8,459 nucleotides of DNA, from positions 1 through 8,459 of the forward strand of contig JANXXA010000367.1 in the NCBI GenBank assembly GCA_025350885.1. Direction: 5' to 3'. The notes below the pieces were generated by a model, which was not told the origin of the DNA, made no database searches, and was given only the letters and a program-made list of their open reading frames with translations. Origin of the DNA: Phenylobacterium sp. GTDB taxonomy: Bacteria > Pseudomonadota > Alphaproteobacteria > Caulobacterales > Caulobacteraceae. A program made the translations under genes and the position numbers. Shown one piece after another: positions 1 through 5,556 of the stretch (the first letter of the stretch is position 1; each line of letters starts with the position of its first letter).

Positions 1-1
1 G

Positions 2-1420
2 CCGGCCGGCGAGGGGGGCTCCTTCTTCCAGCGCGTGCCGCTGTTGGCCTATCGCGCCAGCGGGACCGGCGCCCTGACCCTGCATCCGCGCGACGGCGCG
101 TCGATCCCGCTGATCTTCGGCGAGGACTATCTGCCGGGCCACAATCCGGTCGCTGGCGAGGCGCGCGTCTCGGGCGCGCTGGTCTTCGTGGGCTACGGCG
201 TCGTGGCCCCCGAGCGTGGCCGCGACGACTACAAGGGCCTGGAAGTGCGCGGCAAGATTGTCGTGGCGCTGTCGGGTGCGCCGGCGGGCATCCAGTCCGA
301 AGAGCGGGCCTACTACGCCAGCGGCCGCACCAAGCGCCTTGAGGCCGCGCGACATGGCGCCGTTGGCTATCTGCAGCTGAGCCTCCCCGAGCAGGAGCGG
401 CGGCGCCCCTTTTCCGATGGCCTGCGGACCTGGGATGCCTGGGCCATGACCTGGCGGCTGCCGGACGGCGCCCCCTTTGACATCGCCCCCGGCGTCCCCT
501 CGCTAGGCGCCCTCAGCATCAAGGGTGCGGCCAAGCTGTTCGCCGGCGCGCCCTCCAATTTCGATGAGGTGGTCGCCGCCGCGGTGGGGCCGGCCGAAGC
601 GCCGCCCCGCTTCGATCTGGCGGTTTCCATCGCCGCGACCGTCTCCGGTGAGACCAAAGCCGTCGAGAGCCGAAATGTCGCGGGCCTGCTGTCGGGCGCC
701 GATCGGCTGTTGAAGGCCGAGGTGGTGGTGCTGTCGGCGCATCTCGATCATCTGGGTCTCACCCGACCGATAGACGGCGACGCCATCAACAACGGCGCGC
801 TGGATAACGCCGCCGGCATCGCAACCACCCTGGAGGTCGCCCGCAGCTTCGTTGAGTCCGGCAAACGGCCCCGGCGCTCGATCCTGTTTCTGACCGATAC
901 CGGCGAGGAAAAGGGCCTGCTGGGCTCGGAATATTTCGCCCGCAATCCGACCGTGCCGTTGGCCTCGATTGTCGCCGATGTGGATCTGGATATGCCAATC
1001 CTCACCTACGACTTCATCGATGTGGTGGCCTTCGGCGCCGACCGCTCCGACATCGGCGTCGCCGTCCGGCGCGCCGCCGGGCGACTGGGCATCGGCTTGT
1101 CGGCCGATCCGTTGCCCGAGGAAGGCCTGTTCATCCGCTCCGACCACTATCGGTTCGTCGAGGTAGGGATCCCGGCGGTGTTTCTGATGACCGGCTTCGC
1201 CAATGGCGGTGAGGCTCAGTACCGCAGCTTCCTGGCGCACTGCTACCATCGGCCCTGCGACGACCTCTCGCAGCCCATCGACTATCTCGCCGGGGCCAAG
1301 TTCGCCCGCCTCAACTACGAGCTGACCCGCGAACTGAGCGACATGCCCAAGCGCCCCGCCTGGCGCCCAGGCGACTTCTTCGGCGAGAAATACAAGTCGG
1401 GCGCTCAGCGCCAGCCGTAG
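2..1420 (+). CDS. M28 family zinc metallopeptidase with PA domain (5' end outside window)
   Basis: The frame is open from the window edge, so the N-terminus (signal peptide and first part) is missing. The GTG at 35 is an internal Val codon, not a start. Numbering residues from codon 35, a PA-type insert spans about 40-165 (GYGVVAPERGRDDYKGLEVRG region). The peptidase core follows, with every M28 zinc position visible: H236 and D238 in AHLDHLG, D257 in GALDNAAG, E291/E292 in TGEEKGLLGS, D319 in DVDLDMP, and H405 in CYHRPCDD. The family hydrolyses N-terminal residues or small peptides using two zinc ions, usually in the periplasm or outside the cell. DVDLDMP replaces the more common N-x-D pattern but keeps the ligand Asp. 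C403 and C408 flank the last His ligand and could form a disulfide. The gene ends at TAG 1418-1420, inside the 3' end of the convergent oxygenase gene. The substrate cannot be told. Confidence 0.93.
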   Translation, partial: PAGEGGSFFQRVPLLAYRASGTGALTLHPRDGASIPLIFGEDYLPGHNPVAGEARVSGALVFVGYGVVAPERGRDDYKGLEVRGKIVVALSGAPAGIQSEERAYYASGRTKRLEAARHGAVGYLQLSLPEQERRRPFSDGLRTWDAWAMTWRLPDGAPFDIAPGVPSLGALSIKGAAKLFAGAPSNFDEVVAAAVGPAEAPPRFDLAVSIAATVSGETKAVESRNVAGLLSGADRLLKAEVVVLSAHLDHLGLTRPIDGDAINNGALDNAAGIATTLEVARSFVESGKRPRRSILFLTDTGEEKGLLGSEYFARNPTVPLASIVADVDLDMPILTYDFIDVVAFGADRSDIGVAVRRAAGRLGIGLSADPLPEEGLFIRSDHYRFVEVGIPAVFLMTGFANGGEAQYRSFLAHCYHRPCDDLSQPIDYLAGAKFARLNYELTRELSDMPKRPAWRPGDFFGEKYKSGAQRQP

Positions 1421-2019
1421 TTGAAGCTGATCGAAATCCGGTCTGTCCTGGCCCGGTTGGCCGGAACCTCATGGCGCAGCCAGCTCTCCCACATCAGCAC
1501 CGTTCCCGGCCGCGGCGTCAGATAGACGAAGTTGCGGGTCGCCTCGGCCGCATCGGCGCGCCGGGGTGGGGCGGCCATCATCAGTGGCAGCCGCGGATCT
1601 TCCAATTTCAGGGCGCTCGCCCCGATCGGCGTTGCCACATAGACCGTGCCGGAGATCACGCTGTGGGGATGGATGTGACCCGAGTGCGCCGCGCCGGGCT
1701 TCAGGATGTTGACCCAGAGACTGTCGAGCTTCAGGCGTCCGCGGCCCAGATCGAACGCCAGTTCCTGGGCGAACGTGCGCGCGTGCCGATCCAGTTTCGT
1801 CTTCAGCTCGCCGAACACGCTGGCCCGCGTCGGAAGGTCGTCCAGCGAGGCATAGGAGGTGTAGCCGCCATAGCCGTTGGCGCGGCACCAGGCGCGACCC
1901 GCCGTGTCCTCGTCGCCCAGCATGTGGCAGGCGGCCTCCAATTCCGACCTGAAATTTTCGAAACTCCGGTCCGTGCTAAGCGAGCTCTCGTAGACCGGGG
2001 TGGGAAATAGCTGCCGCAT
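1405..2019 (-). CDS. TIGR02466/PF13759-type putative 2OG-Fe(II) oxygenase
   Basis: A 204-aa soluble protein beginning MRQLFPTPVY, the LFPTPV opening typical of the TIGR02466 family, which is classed as putative 2-oxoglutarate/Fe(II) oxygenases. Visible motifs are GHIHPHSVISGTVYV (residues 114-128; H115, H117, H119 are candidate iron ligands), and LMWESWLRHEVPAN (about 175-188; H183 is the distal His). RISISFN follows at 194-200, with R194 the likely 2OG-carboxylate contact. An HxH rather than HxD pattern is normal for this family as I know it. I chose the ATG at 2019 over the one at 2025: AGGA (2025-2028) sits 5 nt before 2019, whereas for 2025 the purine stretch abuts the start codon. The substrate is unknown. 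The gene converges on the M28 peptidase with a 16-bp overlap and is divergent from the secreted-protein gene at 2158. No signal peptide is seen, so a cytoplasmic location is likely. Confidence 0.88.
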   Translation of the reverse strand: MRQLFPTPVYESSLSTDRSFENFRSELEAACHMLGDEDTAGRAWCRANGYGGYTSYASLDDLPTRASVFGELKTKLDRHARTFAQELAFDLGRGRLKLDSLWVNILKPGAAHSGHIHPHSVISGTVYVATPIGASALKLEDPRLPLMMAAPPRRADAAEATRNFVYLTPRPGTVLMWESWLRHEVPANRARTDRISISFNYGWR

Positions 2020-2024
2020 CGTCA

Positions 2025-2030
2025 TCCTTA
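2025..2030 (-). promoter_or_regulatory. Ribosome binding site deciding the oxygenase start
   Basis: Read on the minus strand the segment is TAAGGA. It lies 5 nt from the ATG at 2019 but overlaps the alternative ATG at 2025, so it favours the shorter protein by two residues. Confidence 0.5.
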
Positions 2031-2145
2031 GGGGCGCTAGTCGCCCGGCGCGCGATTGTCAAAACTCCGGGGCGTCTGGCGCTTCGCCCAAACGTCCGTT
2101 AGAAATTCAAGAAAGGCGACTCTGCCGGTATCGCGGCGGGGATAT

Positions 2146-2151
2146 GGGGAG
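2146..2151 (+). promoter_or_regulatory. Ribosome binding site deciding the start at 2158
   Basis: GGGGAG is separated by 6 nt from ATG 2158, which opens directly into a signal peptide. This rules against the longer in-frame opening from 2056. Confidence 0.6.
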
Positions 2152-2157
2152 CAAACA

Positions 2158-3060
2158 ATGATCAGGACTATGGTTGCGCTGGCTCTGGCTGGCGCGGTTA
2201 TCGGTGGACAGGCCCAGGCGGCGGCCGTGACGCCGACCGCTGCGGCGGCTCCAGCCAAGGCCAAACCGGCGGCCAAGGCGCACGCCATGGCCTATCGCGC
2301 GCCGCGCGGCCCCGACGGCAAACACCCTGATCTGAACGGCGTCTGGCAGGTGATGAACGCCGCCAACTGGAATATCGAGCCGCATGCGGCGTCGGCGGCG
2401 CTGCAGATGCGGCCCGGTCCCGTGGTGCCCGTGCCGGCCAAGGACGTGGTCGCCCTGGGCGCGGTGGGATCGGTCCCGGCCGGTCTGGGCATCGTCGACG
2501 GCGGGACCATTCCCTATACCCCCGCCGCGCTGAAGCAGCGCGACGCCAACAGGGCCGACTGGATCCACAAGGATCCGGAGATCAAGTGCTACCTGCCGGG
2601 CGTGCCGCGCGCCAACTACATGGCCCTGCCGTTCCAAATCTTCCAGTCGGAGTCGGCCACGCTGATCGCCTATGAATACGCCGGCGCCGTGCGCAACATC
2701 CAGTTCAAGGATCCAGGCCCCGCCCCGATCGACAGCTGGATGGGCCAATCCGTCGGCCATTGGGACGGCGACACCCTCGTGGTCGTGGTCACCGGCATGC
2801 TTGATTCCACATGGCTCGACCGCGCCGGCAATTTCCACTCCGGCGATATGAAGGTCGTCGAACGCTGGACCCCCACCGGCCCCGGCGTGATGCGTTACGA
2901 GGCGGAAATCACCGACCCGGCCACCTTCACCCGCCCTTGGAAGATGAGCATGAACCTCTACAAGCACGTCGGCGAAGACGCCCGCCTGCAACAGTTCAAG
3001 TGCGTCGAATTCGTCGAGGAACTGATGTATGGTCATCTGCGAAAAGAACCGCTGAAATAA
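2158..3060 (+). CDS. Secreted protein of unknown function, found with DUF6152 genes
   Basis: A 300-aa protein. Residues 1-21 form a signal peptide (MIRTMVALALAGAVIGG then AQA), so export to the periplasm is expected. An Ala/Lys/Pro-rich linker follows to about residue 45. The folded part has motifs I recognise from an unnamed family common in Proteobacteria and Acidobacteria: GPDGKHPDLNGVWQ (51-64), KCYLPGVPR (143-151), WMGQSVGHWDGDTLVV (194-209), TWLDRAGNFHS (218-228) and ITDPATFTRPW (251-261). The tandem DG-type turns and W/G pattern suggest a mostly beta structure. Only two cysteines remain after processing, C144 and C282, so one disulfide is possible. No catalytic motif is identifiable. 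The gene lies 91 bp upstream of the DUF6152 gene in the same direction with no terminator seen between them, so co-transcription is likely. The family membership is from memory of its sequence style; function is unknown. Confidence 0.85.
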   Translation: MIRTMVALALAGAVIGGQAQAAAVTPTAAAAPAKAKPAAKAHAMAYRAPRGPDGKHPDLNGVWQVMNAANWNIEPHAASAALQMRPGPVVPVPAKDVVALGAVGSVPAGLGIVDGGTIPYTPAALKQRDANRADWIHKDPEIKCYLPGVPRANYMALPFQIFQSESATLIAYEYAGAVRNIQFKDPGPAPIDSWMGQSVGHWDGDTLVVVVTGMLDSTWLDRAGNFHSGDMKVVERWTPTGPGVMRYEAEITDPATFTRPWKMSMNLYKHVGEDARLQQFKCVEFVEELMYGHLRKEPLK

Positions 3061-3086
3061 CCTTCACACCCGCCCTGTCGTCCTGG

Positions 3087-3101
3087 GCTTCCGCCGGAAG
3101 C
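3087..3101. repeat. Short perfect inverted repeat between the two secreted-protein genes
   Basis: GCTTCCG and CGGAAGC pair perfectly around one central C. The repeat lies in the 91-bp spacer between the genes at 2158 and 3152 and is not followed by a T run, so it does not look like an intrinsic terminator. It could be an mRNA processing or stability element, or chance in G+C-rich DNA. Confidence 0.4.
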
Positions 3102-3151
3102 GGTCGCGCAGAACGATGCAAGACATCAGCATCCGTCGCTGGAGACGCTCC

Positions 3152-3610
3152 ATGAATTTCCGCCGCTTCATTCTCCCCACCATGATCGCCACGGGCCTGC
3201 TGGCCGCCGCGACGCTCGGCGTGCAGCAGGCTTCGGCTCACCACGCCTTCGCTGCCGAATTCGACGGCAAATCGCCCGTGCTGCTGCGTGGCAAGGTGAC
3301 CAAGATCGAGTGGATCAATCCGCACGCCTGGGTGCACGTCAATGTGGTCGAGGGCGCCAAGGAAACCGAATGGATGGTCGAGGGCGGCACGCCCAACACG
3401 CTGCTGCGCGCCGGCATCGATCGGAACTCGCTGAAGCCGGGCACCGAGATCGTGGTCCGCGGATATCAGTCGAAGGACAAGGCCTGCACCCCGATCTGCA
3501 AGGCCAACGGCCGTGACGTGACCTTCCCGGATGGCCGCAAGCTGTTCATGGGCTCCTCTGGCACCGGTGCGCCGAAGGACGGCGCCGACGCCACCGAGGC
3601 GCCGAAGTAG
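3152..3610 (+). CDS. DUF6152 family secreted protein
   Basis: A 152-aa protein with a clear signal peptide (residues 1-29, ending QQASA). The mature N-terminus would begin HHAFAAEFD, the hallmark of DUF6152. Further family features are LLRGKVTKIEWINPHAWVHV (45-64), EWMVEGGTPN (73-82) and LKPGTEIVVRGY (94-105). The strand and turn pattern looks like an OB-type small beta barrel (inference). H30, H31, H59 and H63 are candidate metal ligands. C112 and C116 form a CxxxC pair that could be a disulfide or a ligand site. Start: GGAG (3141-3144) lies 7 nt before ATG 3152, and the signal peptide begins there; the in-frame ATG at 3116 has no comparable site. An intrinsic terminator follows 24 bp after the stop codon. 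The family has no established function. A periplasmic metal or small-molecule binding role is a guess from the exposed histidines and the neighbouring membrane proteins. Confidence 0.9.
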   Translation: MNFRRFILPTMIATGLLAAATLGVQQASAHHAFAAEFDGKSPVLLRGKVTKIEWINPHAWVHVNVVEGAKETEWMVEGGTPNTLLRAGIDRNSLKPGTEIVVRGYQSKDKACTPICKANGRDVTFPDGRKLFMGSSGTGAPKDGADATEAPK

Positions 3611-3634
3611 GCCAGAGCCTCGACAGGCGGACGA

Positions 3635-3657
3635 GGGAGCCCCACGGCTCCCTTTTT
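3635..3657 (+). terminator. Rho-independent terminator after the DUF6152 gene
   Basis: The perfect 7-bp stem GGGAGCC (3635-3641) and GGCTCCC (3646-3652), with a 4-nt loop and five T residues directly after, is a textbook intrinsic terminator. It separates the two secreted-protein genes from the two membrane-protein genes transcriptionally, or limits read-through into them. Confidence 0.9.
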
Positions 3658-3745
3658 CGTATCCACCGTTCTGTTGCCGCAGGGTAACGCAAAAGCCGCC
3701 GGCCTGGGGTATGCCTAGGCCATCGACACTTCGGGGGACGTATCC
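3658..3745 (+). promoter_or_regulatory. Ribosome binding site and presumed promoter region for the TTG-started membrane gene
   Basis: GGGGGA (3733-3738) lies 7 nt before TTG 3746. The frame has a stop (TAG 3716-3718) and no ATG or GTG between that stop and 3746, so TTG is the only reasonable start for a full first segment. Because a terminator precedes this 88-bp space, a promoter is expected inside it, but I see no convincing -35/-10 pair. Confidence 0.5.
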
Positions 3746-4360
3746 TTGATACGCGCATTCCTGGTCTGGCTGCAGACCGCGCTCGGCAAGGGCGCCGGCG
3801 ACACCGCCCAGTCCTGGAGCGAAGCGCTGCTCGGCTCGCTGAACTTCTGGGGTCTGCTCGAAGGCAGCCACCTGATCGGACTGATGCTGTTCGCCGGGAC
3901 CATCCTGATCGTGGATCTGCGGCTGCTTGGCGTCACCTTTCGCCGTACCCCGGTGTCGGTGGTGAGCGACACCATCCTGCCGCTGACCATCTTCGGGTTT
4001 ATCTTCGTGGTCATCACAGGCATGGGCCTATTCTTCGCCAAGCCATTGTTCTATTATCATAATATATGGTTTCGAGTGAAGATGATCATGCTGGCGATCG
4101 CCCTGATCAACATCCTGGTCTTCCACAGCCGGATCCAGCGGACCCAGGGATCCTGGGACTCCGACGCCCTGCCGCCGGCCGGGGCGCGGACGGCCGCGGC
4201 CCTGTCGCTGAGCGCCTGGCTGGTGGTCATCACCTTCGGCCGGCTGATCGCCTACGACTGGTTCGAGTGCGGCAAGCCGCAGCCGGCGTTCATCAACTGG
4301 GCGGAGGAATGCAAGGTTTCCGAAAAGGGCGCCGTCGCCCTTTCAGGGGCGCACCCATGA
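3746..4360 (+). CDS. DUF6644-type four-helix integral membrane protein (TTG start)
   Basis: A 204-aa protein with four predicted membrane segments at about 38-62, 77-97, 108-127 and 149-169. The first carries GSHLIGLMLFAGTILIVDLRLLG with H42 inside the membrane, as in DUF6644. The third begins WFRVKMIMLAIALINI and ends in VFH, with K112 and H127. The His plus W..VK...H pattern resembles the haem-linked 4-helix membrane families HemJ and CopD (inference). The tail after helix 4 carries C175 and C189. The TTG start is supported by an upstream GGGGGA site and an upstream in-frame stop. The stop codon overlaps the start of the next gene (ATGA), so the two are translationally coupled. Codons 101-109 form an A+T-rich, rare-codon patch unlike the rest of the gene. 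The biochemical role is unknown. Confidence 0.85.
   Translation: MIRAFLVWLQTALGKGAGDTAQSWSEALLGSLNFWGLLEGSHLIGLMLFAGTILIVDLRLLGVTFRRTPVSVVSDTILPLTIFGFIFVVITGMGLFFAKPLFYYHNIWFRVKMIMLAIALINILVFHSRIQRTQGSWDSDALPPAGARTAAALSLSAWLVVITFGRLIAYDWFECGKPQPAFINWAEECKVSEKGAVALSGAHP
4046..4072 (+). other. A+T-rich rare-codon island inside the DUF6644 gene
   Basis: Of 27 bases only 5 are G or C, in a gene otherwise around 65% G+C. It encodes LFYYHNIWF just before membrane helix 3, using TTG, TAT, TAT, CAT, AAT, ATA and TTT in near succession. It contains the perfect odd palindrome TATTAT-C-ATAATA (4052-4064). It may be a translational pause site, an internal promoter or operator for the downstream gene, or a remnant of local drift. 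Confidence 0.6.
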
Positions 4361-5187
4361 GCCTGAACCTCGAACAATTCCTGCCGCACGCGCGGCCCTG
4401 GGTCGAGGGTCTGGCGAACAGCTTTCCTGGCAGTTTTATCAAGCCGCAGTTCGCCTGGTGGGAAGTGGCCCACGTCCTGTCGCTGATCACGCTCGGCGGC
4501 ACGACGATCCTGATGAACCTGCGCCTGATCGGCGTCGGCCTGACCCAGGAGCCGCCGTCGGAACTCTACCGCAGCCTGCGCTTCTGGCAGAATCTTGGGG
4601 TCATCGGGATCGTCGTCACCGGCATCCTGATCGGCTCGGCCAACGCCGAACGGCTCTACGACAGCGCGGCCTTCATCGTGAAGATGCTGGCGCTGATCGC
4701 CGGGATCATTCTGACCTATGGCGTCTCAAGGCCCGTCGCCCGCGGCGACGGCGCGGTGGGACTGGCGGAGAAGATCTGGTTGATTCTGGGCGCCGCGGTT
4801 TTCCTGCTTGGCCTGTGGGTGTTCGCCACCTCCGAGCTGATCAACCCGGGGGTGTTCCACATCATCACCGCGGCGGGGTTCATCGTGCTGTTCGCCGTCA
4901 AGGGGCGAGCTCGGTGGACCTATCTGGGCGTGCTGATCCCGCTGATCGTGGTCCAGTTCGTCTGGACCCACATCATCGTCAAGGCTGACGACTACGCGCA
5001 CCTGACACCGGTCAACAAGACCTTCGCGGCGATCTTTACGGCCTGGATCGTCGGCGTGGGGCTGGTTCAGCTGTTCCGAGCGGGCCGGGGCGAGGCTGGG
5101 GGACCGCTGACCAGGATCATCGGCTATGTCACCATCCTGGTCTGGGTGATGGGCGCAGCGGCCGGCCGCTGGATCGCCTTCGCGTGA
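4357..5187 (+). CDS. Polytopic membrane protein, DUF6644-related, about 8 helices
   Basis: A 276-aa protein. Predicted helices lie at about 35-60, 77-94, 104-122, 138-157, 165-182, 186-205, 221-240 and 253-270. The N-terminal half parallels the preceding DUF6644 protein: VAHVLSLITLGGTTILMNLR against its GSHLIGLMLFAGTILIVDLR, and FIVKMLALIAGI against FRVKMIMLAIAL, so the two are paralogues. H39 and K109 are kept; further His residues in or near the membrane are H168, H205 and H214. The C-terminal half appears to be an added four-helix unit. Start: ATG 4357 overlaps the upstream TGA, with AGGGG (4345-4349) 7 nt away. The same frame stays open back to 4066, but that part is Arg/Gly/Pro-rich shadow of the upstream gene. 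It probably acts in the inner membrane together with its neighbour; function unknown. The gene ends 11 bp from the convergent gene at 5199. Confidence 0.83.
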   Translation: MSLNLEQFLPHARPWVEGLANSFPGSFIKPQFAWWEVAHVLSLITLGGTTILMNLRLIGVGLTQEPPSELYRSLRFWQNLGVIGIVVTGILIGSANAERLYDSAAFIVKMLALIAGIILTYGVSRPVARGDGAVGLAEKIWLILGAAVFLLGLWVFATSELINPGVFHIITAAGFIVLFAVKGRARWTYLGVLIPLIVVQFVWTHIIVKADDYAHLTPVNKTFAAIFTAWIVGVGLVQLFRAGRGEAGGPLTRIIGYVTILVWVMGAAAGRWIAFA

Positions 5188-5198
5188 CCTCGCGCGGC

Positions 5199-5417
5199 TC
5201 AGCGCTGCAGGGCGAGCAGTGAGTCCCACATCTGGTCGGCGACCCTGATAACCGCGACGTTGGCCTTGAAGGCCTGTTTCGCCTCGATCCGCGCGACCGC
5301 CTCACTGGCGTAGTCGACCTCGCCTTCGCCGCTGATGTTGGCCATGCGGGCCGCCGAGTCGGCGAGGCTCCGGGTCGCGGCCATCATGCCGTAGCGGGCG
5401 GTGGAAATCGGGTCCAT
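5199..5417 (-). CDS. Minimal flagellar rod/hook-like protein (terminal D0 helices only)
   Basis: A 72-aa protein. Residues 3-27 (ISTARYGMMAATRSLADSAA and on) resemble the N-terminal helix of flagellar axial proteins (FlgB/C/F/G/E type). Residues 36-70 (YASEAVARIEAKQAF, then KANVAVIRVADQMWDSLLAL) closely resemble their C-terminal helix, where EAQRAYQANAKVI..ADQML..LL is typical. Only about eight residues (GEGEV region) join them, so the usual surface domains are absent. In axial proteins these two helices form the coiled-coil core of the rod or hook. It may be a small filament-core, adaptor or chaperone-like partner (inference). Start: ATG 5417 with AGGG 8 nt upstream; the longer open frame upstream is Arg-rich and unrelated in character. 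No other flagellar gene is in the window. No signal peptide, as expected for a type III export substrate. Confidence 0.75.
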   Translation of the reverse strand: MDPISTARYGMMAATRSLADSAARMANISGEGEVDYASEAVARIEAKQAFKANVAVIRVADQMWDSLLALQR

Positions 5418-5556
5418 GGCAGCCACCCTGCGCCCGCGCCGGTTAAGCCATCGCCAGCTTTCTTGGTGAACCGGGCTTAGCAAATCGTCGCAATTCGTGG
5501 CCGCTTTGGCCCGTCGCCCAAGGGGCGTAGGATCGTGGGACAGAAGGAGACTTCGC
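5418..5556. promoter_or_regulatory. Divergent intergenic region between the flagellar-like and six-Cys genes
   Basis: This 139-bp space must carry promoters for both genes. On the plus strand AAGGAG (5544-5549) sits 7 nt before ATG 5557 and fixes that start. On the minus strand there is a TTAACC half-site (5441-5446), the half-site type bound by CtrA in Caulobacter, but it stands alone, close to the start codon. No complete CtrA or sigma-54 site was confirmed. Confidence 0.35.

Larger units (their letters stand above)
2020..2157. promoter_or_regulatory. Divergent intergenic region, presumed promoters for both flanking genes
   Basis: The oxygenase gene (minus) and the secreted-protein gene (plus) fire away from this 138-bp space, so at least two promoters are expected here. 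It is slightly richer in A+T around 2095-2115 (TTAGAAATTCAAGAAA). I could not identify a -35/-10 pair with a convincing spacing. A short stem, GGGCG (2032-2036) with CGCCC (2042-2046), lies just upstream of the oxygenase start. The open frame extending back to 2056 on the plus strand has no start codon with a good ribosome binding site and no signal-peptide character before 2158. Confidence 0.35.

Noticed and set aside
503..1249. A 248-codon minus-strand open frame antisense to the M28 peptidase
   Set aside because: The composition is Gln/His/Gly-rich without recognisable motifs, while the plus strand carries every M28 metal ligand.
2032..2046. GGGCG/CGCCC stem upstream of the oxygenase gene as an operator or terminator
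   Set aside because: Only 5 bp with no T run; it is too short to support a call beyond mention within the intergenic region.
2107..3036. A 309-codon minus-strand open frame antisense to the secreted protein at 2158
   Set aside because: The plus strand has a ribosome binding site, a signal peptide and family motifs; the antisense translation is a His/Gly/Arg-rich shadow.
4066..4356. N-terminal extension of the second membrane protein back to ATG 4066
   Set aside because: The extra 97 residues are Arg/Pro/Gly-rich, overlap the DUF6644 gene out of frame, and lack a good ribosome binding site; ATG 4357 has one and forms an ATGA overlap.
5490..5512. Sigma-54-like element on the minus strand upstream of the flagellar-like gene (GGCCACGAATTGC)
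   Set aside because: The GG and GC elements are separated by 9 nt rather than the required 10, so it does not satisfy the -24/-12 spacing.
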